Shown: one piece after another, positions 42,891 to 51,639 of the stretch
Numbering within the stretch: position 1 is the stretch's first letter
Layout: every line of letters begins with the position of its first letter
Assembly (NCBI GenBank): GCA_964497495.1
Contig: CAZCCZ010000005.1
Location: forward strand, 1-64,000
Reading direction: 5' to 3'
Origin: CAXXOK01 sp964497495
GTDB lineage: Bacteria > Bacillota > Clostridia > Christensenellales > Aristaeellaceae
Length of the DNA: 64,000 nucleotides
The notes under the pieces: generated by a model
The model's database searches: none
Told to the model about the DNA's origin: nothing
Seen by the model: only the letters and a program-made list of their open reading frames with translations
Program-made: the position numbers and the translations under genes

Positions 42891-43350
42891 TTTGCGGTTA
42901 CGGGGCGGCTATGTGAGAGTTGCTGCGGAACGCTATGCGAAATGCAAACGGCGGAATTTGGGGCAGGGCGTTTCGCGCATAATCAGGAACGGGAACGCGG
43001 AGCGCATAGGCTGTTGCCAACGGTAACAGCGTAACGCAAGGGGAGGCGCACGGGATATTACCCGACCGCCAGAATGGTCGAAAAGAGCGCCTGTTGGCAG
43101 ACATGCGAAATAAAAAGGAACGTTTTATAAATTGCCGGGCAGGAAAGCCGGCAGAATTACGGACGCTCGTCGGTTTCAGCGGTCAGAAAATCCTCAGGCG
43201 GACGGTGCCTGCATCAATTCCCCCCATAACGCCGAAGAACGATGAGATTGTTATACGCGCTCGTTTCCAGGAAGAGGATCGCTGTTGAGGGGCAGGAATA
43301 CCTGCGCCCGAAATACCTGTTGGAGGAGAATTTCCCTGACGCGCGGCTTC
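42891..43350. other. Gene-free stretch
   Basis: Between the sulfatase operon promoter and the 3' end of the glycosyltransferase gene. Short open frames on both strands have no recognisable similarity. Confidence 0.5.
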
Positions 43351-44268
43351 TCAGTCCCCGCTCCCGCGATCGTCGTTTTCTCCGTTGCCGGCGGGGATAT
43401 GCTCGATAAAACTCCATATATCGCGGGCCGCCTCCGCCTGTCCGTCAGCCTGTTTCATCAGGTTCCCCAGCCGTAAAGCGTTTTCCCGGTAGGCCTCGTC
43501 TGACGCAAGCTTTTCAATTGCCCTTACGATAGCCTTTTCCTTCCATCGGGCGATGGGGATTCTGATACCCGCACCCCTAAGCACGATATGGTCGAGGTTG
43601 ATCTGCTGTTCAGGCTGCATGGCAACGCCTGCGACAGGGTTTCCGCTCGCTATGGCGGTTTGAATGGTCCCTTGCCCGCCATGGCAAAGCGTGATATCCG
43701 CCATGGCGTTAACGAGCGCGGCTGGGACGAACTGATCGGTAGCGAAAATATTCGAATGCCTGCGAATTTCAGGAAGCACCTCGGATATGGGGCAGATGGA
43801 GCCGGGCACCAGAATAACGGCACGAAATTCATTCTCCGGCAGGGACGCGATCGCCCGCACGGCTTCCACAAGCAGTTCTTTCTTCGCGGAACTGCCCATG
43901 CTGCAGAAGATATTCTTCTGATGGCGGCTATACCTTTGAAACACCGCATCAATTGCAGGATCCATGTTTTCGGTTGTCCCGGGTTGCGCATAAAGCGGCC
44001 CGGTTATCATATAATCCGGGGGAACCGGCACGTTTTCATAAAACTCAGGCAAATCGTTCACAATGGTTAAATCGGCGTGCAGCAGATCAAACAGGTTCGC
44101 GGGGAGCTTGCCGTTCCAGCCGCATTCCTTTGCGGCATTCAAGATATTGAACTGCCGCAGGAGGGGAGCTTTTAACACCAGCGAGGCGGGAACGGCCTTG
44201 ATTATTTTCCGGCGCAGGTAAACGGGTAGAAAGGTCAGGGGTTTGATCTGGTCCGGAATGTCCTTCAT
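43351..44268 (-). CDS. GT1/MGT-type glycosyltransferase, N-terminally short
   Basis: A 305-residue protein matching the C-terminal two thirds of macrolide-type UDP-glycosyltransferases. YMITGPLYA at about residue 85, NIFCSMGSSAKKE at about 118, and the nucleotide-sugar motif DITLCHGGQGTIQTAIASGNPVAG at about 190-213 with QPEQQINLD close behind. Full-length relatives have about 390-420 residues, so about 100-130 residues of the acceptor-binding domain are missing. Yet a sigma-A promoter and GGGGCGG ribosome site sit directly in front of this start, so the short form is probably expressed. It could be a truncated gene that lies behind an existing promoter, or a genuinely short variant. Confidence 0.7.
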   Translation of the reverse strand: MKDIPDQIKPLTFLPVYLRRKIIKAVPASLVLKAPLLRQFNILNAAKECGWNGKLPANLFDLLHADLTIVNDLPEFYENVPVPPDYMITGPLYAQPGTTENMDPAIDAVFQRYSRHQKNIFCSMGSSAKKELLVEAVRAIASLPENEFRAVILVPGSICPISEVLPEIRRHSNIFATDQFVPAALVNAMADITLCHGGQGTIQTAIASGNPVAGVAMQPEQQINLDHIVLRGAGIRIPIARWKEKAIVRAIEKLASDEAYRENALRLGNLMKQADGQAEAARDIWSFIEHIPAGNGENDDRGSGD

Positions 44269-44293
44269 ATTTCATTCCGCCCCGCGTTGGAGT

Positions 44294-44322
44294 ATTATAG
44301 TCCCTGGCGTCGGTGAAATCAA
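44294..44322 (-). promoter_or_regulatory. Promoter of the short glycosyltransferase gene
   Basis: Minus strand TTGATT (44317-44322), 17-base spacer, perfect TATAAT (44294-44299); the start codon lies about 25 bases downstream. Confidence 0.75.
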
Positions 44323-44524
44323 CAAAGGCCCTTCCCCCTCCCGCATATCCGCAAGTATACTCCGTTCTTTTCCCGAACGTTGTTACGTCCGGTTTTATAC
44401 CCGTTATTCGGGGGCTGATGAACCGCGGAAGGAAACCCCTTGATACGCCGGTTCCCACGCCCTAATTGTTCCATGAATGTAACGGTTCCCGCATGGGCGT
44501 GTTTAATAGGCGGGAGGTAAGGAA

Positions 44525-44866
44525 ATGCAGGCGTTTGAAGAGCTGTTCAACCAATACATTAAACGCGTCTGTTATTTTGCGTTGTCGCTGACGCAAAACG
44601 ACAGCGCGGCGGATAAGTTGACGCAGCAAACCTTTTTCAAGGTGCTGAAAAGTATCGACCGCTTTCAAGGCCGTAGCGATCCCGCCACATGGCTTTGCGG
44701 CATCGCAAAGAACGAATACTTCAACGGCGCCCGGAAAAATCGCGAGCGGACGGTCGAACCGGATTCGTCCGTTTTTAATCGGGACGTCGGGGCCAACGTT
44801 TTTGAGGAAAGCGGCTCCCGCTTCCGTCTCGAACCGGCTTGCAATCGGCATTTTTTCGCCGTATGA
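44525..44866 (+). CDS. Truncated ECF sigma factor, region 2 only
   Basis: A 113-residue protein. Residues 1-75 match sigma-70 region 2 of extracytoplasmic-function factors (FEELFNQYIKRVCYFALSLTQN, ADKLTQQTFFKVLKSIDRFQG, TWLCGIAKNEYFN). The linker follows, but region 4, which reads the -35 box, is absent; the frame ends after about 25 unrelated residues. GGGAGG gives a good ribosome site. It lies 35 bases ahead of the kinase gene. It is probably a decayed sigma factor; an anti-sigma partner is not present. Confidence 0.7.
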   Translation: MQAFEELFNQYIKRVCYFALSLTQNDSAADKLTQQTFFKVLKSIDRFQGRSDPATWLCGIAKNEYFNGARKNRERTVEPDSSVFNRDVGANVFEESGSRFRLEPACNRHFFAV

Positions 44867-44901
44867 TGGGAACACGGGCATGACGTGCCGGGAAGCAAAC
44901 G

Positions 44902-46773
44902 GTGAAGGGAATGGCTGCATGGATGAAGACGCGGGGGAAACGTTTTGAGCTTGCCAGACAGAAACTGACGGAATGGCTGCGGCGGCTCAGACTGGCTCCA
45001 AGGCTGTATGTCGCGGGAATTATCGTCGGCCTCGTACCGTTGCTGGTGGTGAGCCTTGTTTCCTATTTTGCCGGAAGCCGTTCCATCCTGGATAAGGTAA
45101 GCCGTTCGGATACGCAGACTATCGAACAGGTTGCTTCCGTCGTGGGGACGAACCTGCAGATTATTATCAACGACGGCATTGAAATCGCATATTCGGACAT
45201 CGTACAGAGTTCTTTGCCCAGGTACTCGTCCATGAGCGCGATGGAAAAGAACGCTCTTTTTCAGAGCCTTTCCGAAAGCATTAACAAAAAGTATATCTTC
45301 AACAACTACGACGGGGAGATCACCCTGTATACGCTGAACGAAGAGCGCATCAACGCCTACGGGCCCGTAACGTTCTTCTTCACCCCAAAGCAGGTCAAGT
45401 TGGACGAGTTGATCACGCGGCTGAAAGCGCTGTCCGGCAAGCCGTTATGGCTGTCCGTAGACGCGAGTTACGAGCAGCGGCTGGCCAACTATGTGATTAT
45501 GAATCGCAACAGCATCGTAATGGCAAGAGCGATCAAATCGTTGGATACGGGCGACCTGATCGGCTATATGACCATCCGGCTGGGCGAAAACGAGATCGCC
45601 AAGCTGTATAAGGACTTAAGCATCAACAACAGCGCCAGCCTGTTCATCCTGAATTCGGAAGGCACCGTCATTTCCACGGCGGACGCCGGGCTGACGCTGG
45701 CGAAACCTTACGCGGACCCGTCGTTGCTGGAAAACATCCGGCACGCGGACGGCCGGCCCTTCCGGTATCGCACGGGCGGCGTGGATTATCTGGCCGTTTA
45801 CAGCCCGATCAAACAGGCCGACTGGTACACGGTAGCGTTGATTCCAACGCAGCTGCTGTTTGCCGATTCCCAATCTCTTTTGCGTTCCATACTGCTTACC
45901 AGCGTTCTGTGCGGTGTGATGGCCCTGCTGTTTTACGTGCTGATTTCCGGTTCCATCGTACGTCCCATTCGTTCGCTGAACCGCGCGATGGACGCTTTCA
46001 GCCGGAATCTGGACAGCCGTCCGGTGAAGGAAGACGGGCGCGACGAGATCACCGCGATTTCCCGCCGTTTCAATAAAATGACGCAGGAGATCACCGAACT
46101 GGTCGGAAACATCCACGAGCAGGAGAAGCAGAAACGCGAACTGGAGATTCGAGCGCTGCAGGCGCAGATCAACCCTCATTTCTTTGCCAACGCGCTCAAC
46201 ACGGCGGCCTACATGGCGCAGGTGAAGGGCGAGAAGAATATTGAAGAAATGATCCGCTCCATTATCGCGCTTCTAAACGGCTGCATGAAGAACGACACCA
46301 CCATGAGCAGCGTGCGCGAAGCCATCGATTTCATGAAAAGCTATGCCACGGCGCAGGAATACCGAATGATGGGCCGCTTCCATATCCAGTATCAGGTGGA
46401 ACCTGAAATTGAGGACTGTCTGATTCCGCGTTTCATTTTACAGCCGATTGTCGAAAATGCGCTGATCCACGGCATTGAACCGACCGGGCGGGCAGGCCTC
46501 GTGGTGGTGAAGGGGTACCGCCAGGAAGACCGGCTGTATTTCACCGTGACCGATAACGGCAAAGGCATGTCGCAGGAACAGATCGAGCGCCTGACGCGCG
46601 AACCGGAGGAGAACGGCGGGCATCGCATGACGGGCATCGGCATCTACAACGTGCAGAGCCGCTTACGGCTACTGTACGGAGCCCCTTACGGCCTTACGAT
46701 TACGAGCGTCGAGGGGGTATTTACCGCGGTGGAGATCGTAATGCCCGTCTGCGAGGGGGCCGGCGTCGATTGA
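44902..46773 (+). CDS. YesM-type sensor histidine kinase with extracellular Cache domain
   Basis: A 623-residue membrane kinase. First helix about 37-58, extracellular dCache-like region about 60-325, second helix about 330-352, HAMP about 355-410, then a His_kinase domain with NPHFFAN in place of the usual NPHFLYN, an LQPIVENALIHG N-box, and DNGKGM/GIGIYNVQSRLRLLYG ATP-lid motifs. The GTG at 44902 has GGAAG six bases upstream; ATG 44911 and 44923 are alternatives. The response-regulator gene overlaps its stop codon. The pair precedes an AraNPQ-type operon, so an extracellular oligosaccharide is the likely signal. Confidence 0.9.
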   Translation: MKGMAAWMKTRGKRFELARQKLTEWLRRLRLAPRLYVAGIIVGLVPLLVVSLVSYFAGSRSILDKVSRSDTQTIEQVASVVGTNLQIIINDGIEIAYSDIVQSSLPRYSSMSAMEKNALFQSLSESINKKYIFNNYDGEITLYTLNEERINAYGPVTFFFTPKQVKLDELITRLKALSGKPLWLSVDASYEQRLANYVIMNRNSIVMARAIKSLDTGDLIGYMTIRLGENEIAKLYKDLSINNSASLFILNSEGTVISTADAGLTLAKPYADPSLLENIRHADGRPFRYRTGGVDYLAVYSPIKQADWYTVALIPTQLLFADSQSLLRSILLTSVLCGVMALLFYVLISGSIVRPIRSLNRAMDAFSRNLDSRPVKEDGRDEITAISRRFNKMTQEITELVGNIHEQEKQKRELEIRALQAQINPHFFANALNTAAYMAQVKGEKNIEEMIRSIIALLNGCMKNDTTMSSVREAIDFMKSYATAQEYRMMGRFHIQYQVEPEIEDCLIPRFILQPIVENALIHGIEPTGRAGLVVVKGYRQEDRLYFTVTDNGKGMSQEQIERLTREPEENGGHRMTGIGIYNVQSRLRLLYGAPYGLTITSVEGVFTAVEIVMPVCEGAGVD

Positions 46774-48293
46774 TTCAACTGATGCTTGTCGACGACGACG
46801 CGCTTTTCCGCGCAAGGCTCCGGGGTATGACGGGCTGGGGTGCTCACGGAATCCGCATCATGGCGGAGGCGCGCAACGGCCGCGAGGCGATCGAGCAAAT
46901 ATCCCGGCAAAAACCGGATATCATTCTGACGGATGTCAGCATGCCGGTGCTGGACGGCGTCGGGCTGATCGATTATGTGAACCGATACCACGCGGATATC
47001 CCGATCGTGGCGTTAAGCGCCTACGATGATTTTCAATTCGTCCGCGATTGCCTGAAAAGCGGCGCGCAGGATTATCTTCTCAAGCACGAGCTTGGGGAAG
47101 AACGCCTGTTTTCAATGCTGGAGGACGTGGTTCGCAAATTCCATATCCGGGGGGAGCCTCGCGAAGCAGGCCACGATTGGGAGGAGTTCTTCTTTCTCGC
47201 TTTATCCGGGTGGTTCCAAAGCGCCGCACAGCTTACGCAACGCGCGGCCGAACTGCGTGTCGCGCTTCCGTCGCAGGGCGTGTATCCGATGATTCTGTCG
47301 CCGGACGGGGACGTGAAAACGGAAATTTCGGACGCGATGTTTGGTATGCTGGGAGAGCTGACGGCAAGCGTAGACGCAACGCCGCTCCGGCTGACGCCTG
47401 ATCGCGTCTTTGTGCTTTATCCGGCATCCGTCGAAAAGTGGCCCTCGGAGCCGTATCGGTGCGGAATCCAACTGGTGATTGATAATTTTCACCGTTTCTT
47501 TGACGTCAGTCTTTCGGTCGGGGTGGGCGACCTGCTGACCGATATCGCATCGCTTCCCGCGGAATACCGTAAGGCGTGCGACCGGTACGAAGCGGCGGAA
47601 TTTTCCGGCAAGCACGCGTTCATCGCCAGCCGGGACGAAGCGCCTGCCGCGCTGCCGGCCTGTTTGCTGGAGGCGCGGGAGGAACAGGCGCTGGCATCAC
47701 TGCTGGTCTCGGGAGAGGAGAAAGCCCTGTCGGAGACGCTTTTGCAGTTGTTCGATAAGTTGCAGGCTTCCGCGTTTGCCGCGAAAGACCTGACCTTTGT
47801 ATATGCCGGGATGGTGAGCGTGTTGCTTCATACAGCCCGGAAGCACGGCGTGGAGATGGATTCGGAGACGATTCCGCAACTGGCTTCGTTCCACCGTCTG
47901 GACGACTTGCGCAAATGGATGCTGGAACACTATCTGCTTTTACAGAACGAATTGCATCGGAACGAGAATCAGCGTTATGGAACGTACACCTGCACGGCGA
48001 TCGAGTATATGAAAAAGCATTATCATGAACGGGTTACTCTGCAAGGCGTCGCAAAGATGCTCAATCTGAACGCGAGCTATCTTTCCCGTCTGTTTAAAGC
48101 GGAAACGGGGAGCAACCTGATGCCGTATCTGAACGATCTACGGATCACGGAGGCGGAACGCCTGCTGGCGAATCGCGAGTTGCCGATCAAGTATATTGCC
48201 GAACAGGTCGGCATTCAAAACTATAATCATTTTTTCACGCTTTTTCGAAAAACCACGGGCCTGACCCCCAACGAATTCCGCCAGCGTCAGTAA
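46770..48293 (+). CDS. YesN-type response regulator with AraC DNA-binding domain
   Basis: A 507-residue regulator starting with TTG that overlaps the kinase stop codon (TTGA), with GAGGGGG upstream. REC domain 1-120 with VDDD at 7-10, Asp in IILTDVSMPVLDG and Lys in YLLKHE. The C-terminal AraC domain has VTLQGVAKMLNLNASYLSRLF and LPIKYIAEQVGIQNYNHFFTLF and ends in TPNEFRQRQ. It probably activates the transporter operon that starts 170 bases downstream. Confidence 0.92.
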   Translation: MIQLMLVDDDALFRARLRGMTGWGAHGIRIMAEARNGREAIEQISRQKPDIILTDVSMPVLDGVGLIDYVNRYHADIPIVALSAYDDFQFVRDCLKSGAQDYLLKHELGEERLFSMLEDVVRKFHIRGEPREAGHDWEEFFFLALSGWFQSAAQLTQRAAELRVALPSQGVYPMILSPDGDVKTEISDAMFGMLGELTASVDATPLRLTPDRVFVLYPASVEKWPSEPYRCGIQLVIDNFHRFFDVSLSVGVGDLLTDIASLPAEYRKACDRYEAAEFSGKHAFIASRDEAPAALPACLLEAREEQALASLLVSGEEKALSETLLQLFDKLQASAFAAKDLTFVYAGMVSVLLHTARKHGVEMDSETIPQLASFHRLDDLRKWMLEHYLLLQNELHRNENQRYGTYTCTAIEYMKKHYHERVTLQGVAKMLNLNASYLSRLFKAETGSNLMPYLNDLRITEAERLLANRELPIKYIAEQVGIQNYNHFFTLFRKTTGLTPNEFRQRQ

Positions 48294-48366
48294 AGGCTCC
48301 GTGCTCTTGTATCATCTGGCAAAGAACGAATGTCAATAATATAAAGTGATCGGTAAATTTCCTGAA

Positions 48367-48395
48367 TTGATCGTGCCGGACCCCACCCGTATAAT
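48367..48395 (+). promoter_or_regulatory. Promoter of the first araNPQ-type operon
   Basis: TTGATC (48367-48372), 17-base spacer, perfect TATAAT (48390-48395). Confidence 0.8.
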
Positions 48396-48463
48396 GGGAG
48401 CATCAAGGATGTGCATGGCGCGCCATCCATGCCGGTACTACAACAACAAGGAGGAATTTACCC

Positions 48464-49756
48464 ATGAGGAAGACCCTATCCATGCTTCTCGCCACGGTGC
48501 TGACCTTTGTGCTCGTGGCAGGCTGCCTTCCGGCTCTGGCCGAAACGCAGGCCAAGCCTACGGAGTTGGTGTTTTGGACCTATGTCGACCTGCACAGCCA
48601 GTTTATGCAGGATGCGGCGGATCGCTGGAACGAACTCCATCCGGACGAGCCCATCTCGATCAAATGCGAGTCCTATCCGGTGGAAGACATGCACAGCAAG
48701 CTGCAGATCACGCTGCAGTCCGGGCAAGGCGCGCCGGATATCGTGGACGTCAACGTCGCGAAATTCAGCAACTTCATGAAGGGCGACGATGTCGGCTTCA
48801 TCGGCCTGAACGACATCGTCGAGCCGGAAAAGGACGCTTTCCTGCAGCCCGTTCTGGATATTTATAAGAAGAACGGCACGTATTACGCCATCGAGTATCA
48901 CGTGGGCGCTCCCGTAATTTATTACAACACCGAGATCCTGAACGCCGCCGGCGTTGACGTGAAAGACCTCGTGTACTGGTCCGACGTAGCCGAGGCCGGT
49001 AAAAAAGTGCTGGCCGCTACAGGCAAGCCGATGATCACGTTTGAAATTAACGACTCCTGGAGCTATTACATCATGGTCGGCGAGCAGAAATCCGACTGGA
49101 TCGACAGCGAAGGCAATGTGATCCTCGATAACCAGACCAATATCGATACGCTCCAGTTCATGCTGAACATGGTGAACGACGGTACGGCCATCACCACCCC
49201 CGGCGGCGGCTTCCATACGGAAGAGTATTACGGTTTCATGTCCAAGGGCGGCGCGGCCGCCATGGTGGAACCGCTTTGGTACATGGGCCGCTTCACCGAC
49301 TTTATGCCGGAGCTGAAGGGAAAAATCCAGATCGCTCCTCTGCCCAAGTGGGACGACAGCAGCGTGGCCCCCGTCTTCGGCGGCACGGGCACCGCGATCA
49401 CCGTGCAATGCCAGCACCAGGATCTTGCGAAGCGTTTCCTGTACGAAGCCAAGATCAGCAAGGAAGGTTCCGCGAACATCTGGACGGTGCTCGGGTTTGA
49501 TCCGCTGCGCATGGATATCTGGGATTCCGACGTGATGAAGGCTCCCAACGTCTACACCGATTATTTCGGCACCGGGATCTTCGATATCATTATCGGCATG
49601 AAGGATTCGTTCTATCCCACCAACATCACGCAGCCCCTGTTCCCCACGGCCAACCAGTTGGTAGCCAACGACGTGCTGTTTAAGGCTCTGTCCGAGAAAT
49701 CGCAGACGCCTGCGGAAGCCTTAAAATCCGCGGCGGACGAATTGCGCAGCTACTGA
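48464..49756 (+). CDS. araN: Arabino-oligosaccharide-type sugar-binding protein (AraN-like)
   Basis: A 430-residue binding protein closely resembling Bacillus AraN along its length. Seen: LVFWTYVDLHSQFM, APDIVDVNVAKFSNFMKG, TPGGGFHTEEYYGFMSKGG, PLWYMGRFTDFMPELKGKI and LGFDPLRMDIWDS. Signal peptide about 1-25; VAGC at about 18-21 could act as lipobox, though PALA just after is also a signal peptidase I site. AAGGAGG lies eight bases upstream. The operon continues with two permeases and a creatininase-family gene, and is preceded by a YesM/YesN pair. The ligand is probably an arabinan- or xylan-derived oligosaccharide; this rests on similarity only. Confidence 0.88.
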   Translation: MRKTLSMLLATVLTFVLVAGCLPALAETQAKPTELVFWTYVDLHSQFMQDAADRWNELHPDEPISIKCESYPVEDMHSKLQITLQSGQGAPDIVDVNVAKFSNFMKGDDVGFIGLNDIVEPEKDAFLQPVLDIYKKNGTYYAIEYHVGAPVIYYNTEILNAAGVDVKDLVYWSDVAEAGKKVLAATGKPMITFEINDSWSYYIMVGEQKSDWIDSEGNVILDNQTNIDTLQFMLNMVNDGTAITTPGGGFHTEEYYGFMSKGGAAAMVEPLWYMGRFTDFMPELKGKIQIAPLPKWDDSSVAPVFGGTGTAITVQCQHQDLAKRFLYEAKISKEGSANIWTVLGFDPLRMDIWDSDVMKAPNVYTDYFGTGIFDIIIGMKDSFYPTNITQPLFPTANQLVANDVLFKALSEKSQTPAEALKSAADELRSY

Positions 49757-49785
49757 CCCCGCAGTCAACCGTAACCTTGACGACG

Positions 49786-49818
49786 CGCCAAGCGCAAACG
49801 TTTCGGATGCGCTTGGCG
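49786..49818 (+). repeat. GC-rich hairpin after the first AraN-like gene
   Basis: CGCCAAGCGCA and TGCGCTTGGCG pair perfectly, 30 bases after the stop codon; no U-run follows. Confidence 0.7.
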
Positions 49819-49852
49819 CGCCGTCGGTTCACAAGTGTTCGGAGGTGGGTTT

Positions 49853-50779
49853 GTGACAGGTGCCTTGATCAAGCATACTTCAAGCGCCAAGCGGTGCTAC
49901 AACACCATACGCATCGCCCCGTATTTGTTTACGTTGCCGTTCGTGATATCTTTCGGTTTATTCTTCCTGTACCCGATGCTGTATATGTTCGTCATGAGCT
50001 TTCAGAAGCTGGAAGGGATCAGCGATATCTCCTTCGTGGGGCTCAAGAATTATAGCCGGCTGTTGCTGGATTCCCACGTAACCTCCTCCCTGCTCAACAG
50101 CGTTTTTTTCACCATCGGAATCGTGTTGGTCAACGTAGTGCTGGCGCTGCTGCTGGCTGTGGCCCTGAACAGCAGGAATACGCCTGCGCGCAATCTTTTC
50201 AGGGCGAACCTGTATCTTCCGGCACTGACCTCCATCATCGTAGCGGGCGTGTTTTTCCGCCTGTTCTTCGGCAGCGGGGAAATGACGCCGCTGAATCGGC
50301 TGATGACCTTTTTGGGGGCGAAGCCGAAAGCCTGGCTGTACGATACGGTACCCACGGGGATTTTCGTGCTGGTCGTCACCTCCACCTGGCGCTGGCTCGG
50401 CACCAACGTGATTTATTTCATTTGCGGGTTGCAGAGCATTTCCCCCGAATTATACGAGGCCGCCGATATCGACGGGGCCAACGGATTTCAGAAGCTTTTG
50501 AGCATCACGATTCCCGGCCTGAAACCCATGCTGATTTTCGTGGTTACGGTGCTTACCTACGGAGGGCTTCGGATGTTCGGCGAAAGCTACGTGCTGTGGG
50601 CCAACGGCTCCACGCCCGGGGACGTCGGCATGACGATCGTACTGTACATTTACCGCACCGCGTTCCTTCGCTTCAACACCGGTTACGCTTCCGCCATGTC
50701 CACCGTACTCTTCGTTTTGCTGATCGTCATCAACCTCCTTTACATCAAGGGGCTCAAGATCGGCTCCCGGGAGGCGTAA
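49853..50779 (+). CDS. araP: CUT1 ABC transporter permease (AraP-like)
   Basis: A 308-residue permease with six helices; IAPYLFTLPFVISFGLFFLYP starts the first at about residue 21. AraP-like blocks include LPALTSIIVAGVFFRLFFG, STWRWLGTNVIYFICGLQ and the EAA loop ELYEAADIDGANGFQKLLSI. GTG 49853 was chosen because GGAGGTGG lies four bases upstream. It pairs with the next permease; the ATPase must come from elsewhere. Confidence 0.88.
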   Translation: MTGALIKHTSSAKRCYNTIRIAPYLFTLPFVISFGLFFLYPMLYMFVMSFQKLEGISDISFVGLKNYSRLLLDSHVTSSLLNSVFFTIGIVLVNVVLALLLAVALNSRNTPARNLFRANLYLPALTSIIVAGVFFRLFFGSGEMTPLNRLMTFLGAKPKAWLYDTVPTGIFVLVVTSTWRWLGTNVIYFICGLQSISPELYEAADIDGANGFQKLLSITIPGLKPMLIFVVTVLTYGGLRMFGESYVLWANGSTPGDVGMTIVLYIYRTAFLRFNTGYASAMSTVLFVLLIVINLLYIKGLKIGSREA

Positions 50780-50783
50780 CGGC

Positions 50784-51626
50784 ATGAAGAGAGGAACGCT
50801 GGTTTATCGTACCCTGATGATCCTGCTGTTTGCGGTTTTGTCCGTCTGCGCGCTGTCTCCGTTCATCTACCTGGTAATTGCCTCGTTCGTGAAGGACATG
50901 AGTCAGGTGTTTAAAAACGGCCTGAGTCTGCAGATCACGCCGGACATGCTGGGCACGGACAATTACGTGATGCTTTACGCGCAGAACAACGCCGTTTTCT
51001 TCGGATGGTTCAAGAACAGCGTGATCATCACCCTGCTGTTTACGGTTCTGTCGCTCGTCACTTCCTCCATGGTGGGTTACGGCGTCAGCATGTATAATTT
51101 CAAAGGGAAACGAGCATACGTCGTAACCATCATGAGCACGATGATGATTCCCGTGGAAATTCTGATGCTGCCCATGTACAAAGAGATGCTCGCGTTTAAT
51201 CTCATCAACACCTATATGGGCGTGGTGCTGCCGTTCGCAGTGTCCGCTTTCGCCATCTACTTTTTCATGCAGTACGCTTCCACGCTGCCCAAAGAACTGA
51301 TGGACGCCAGCCGCGTGGACGGGTGCGGCGAACTGCGTACGTTCGTGCAGATCATGGGGCCGATGATGCTCCCTGCGTTCGGAACCATGGGCATCCTGCA
51401 AGCGATGACCGCCTGGAACGATTTTCTGTGGCCGCTCATCGTCATGTCGACCAACCAGAGCTTTACGCTTACGGTCGGCCTGCAAACCTACCTGACGCCC
51501 TACGGAAACAATTACAACATGCTTTTCGCCGGAGCCGTAATCTCCGTGGTGCCGATTATGTTGCTGTTCCTTTTCAATCAAAAGGCGTTCATCGCGGGTT
51601 TGTCCGTCGGAAGCGTGAAAGGATAA
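50784..51626 (+). CDS. araQ: CUT1 ABC transporter permease (AraQ-like)
   Basis: A 280-residue permease. Six helices, EAA loop ELMDASRVDGCGELRTFVQI at about 172-191, and the ending FLFNQKAFIAGLSVGSVKG typical of AraQ proteins. It begins four bases after araP with GGGAGGCG as ribosome site. Confidence 0.9.
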   Translation: MKRGTLVYRTLMILLFAVLSVCALSPFIYLVIASFVKDMSQVFKNGLSLQITPDMLGTDNYVMLYAQNNAVFFGWFKNSVIITLLFTVLSLVTSSMVGYGVSMYNFKGKRAYVVTIMSTMMIPVEILMLPMYKEMLAFNLINTYMGVVLPFAVSAFAIYFFMQYASTLPKELMDASRVDGCGELRTFVQIMGPMMLPAFGTMGILQAMTAWNDFLWPLIVMSTNQSFTLTVGLQTYLTPYGNNYNMLFAGAVISVVPIMLLFLFNQKAFIAGLSVGSVKG

Positions 51627-51639
51627 GGAGGCGACCGGT

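Noticed and set aside
44468..44512. ECF-type autoregulatory promoter (TGTAAC ... CGTG) before the truncated sigma gene
   Set aside because: The spacer between the two elements is only about 14 bases, shorter than the usual 16-17.
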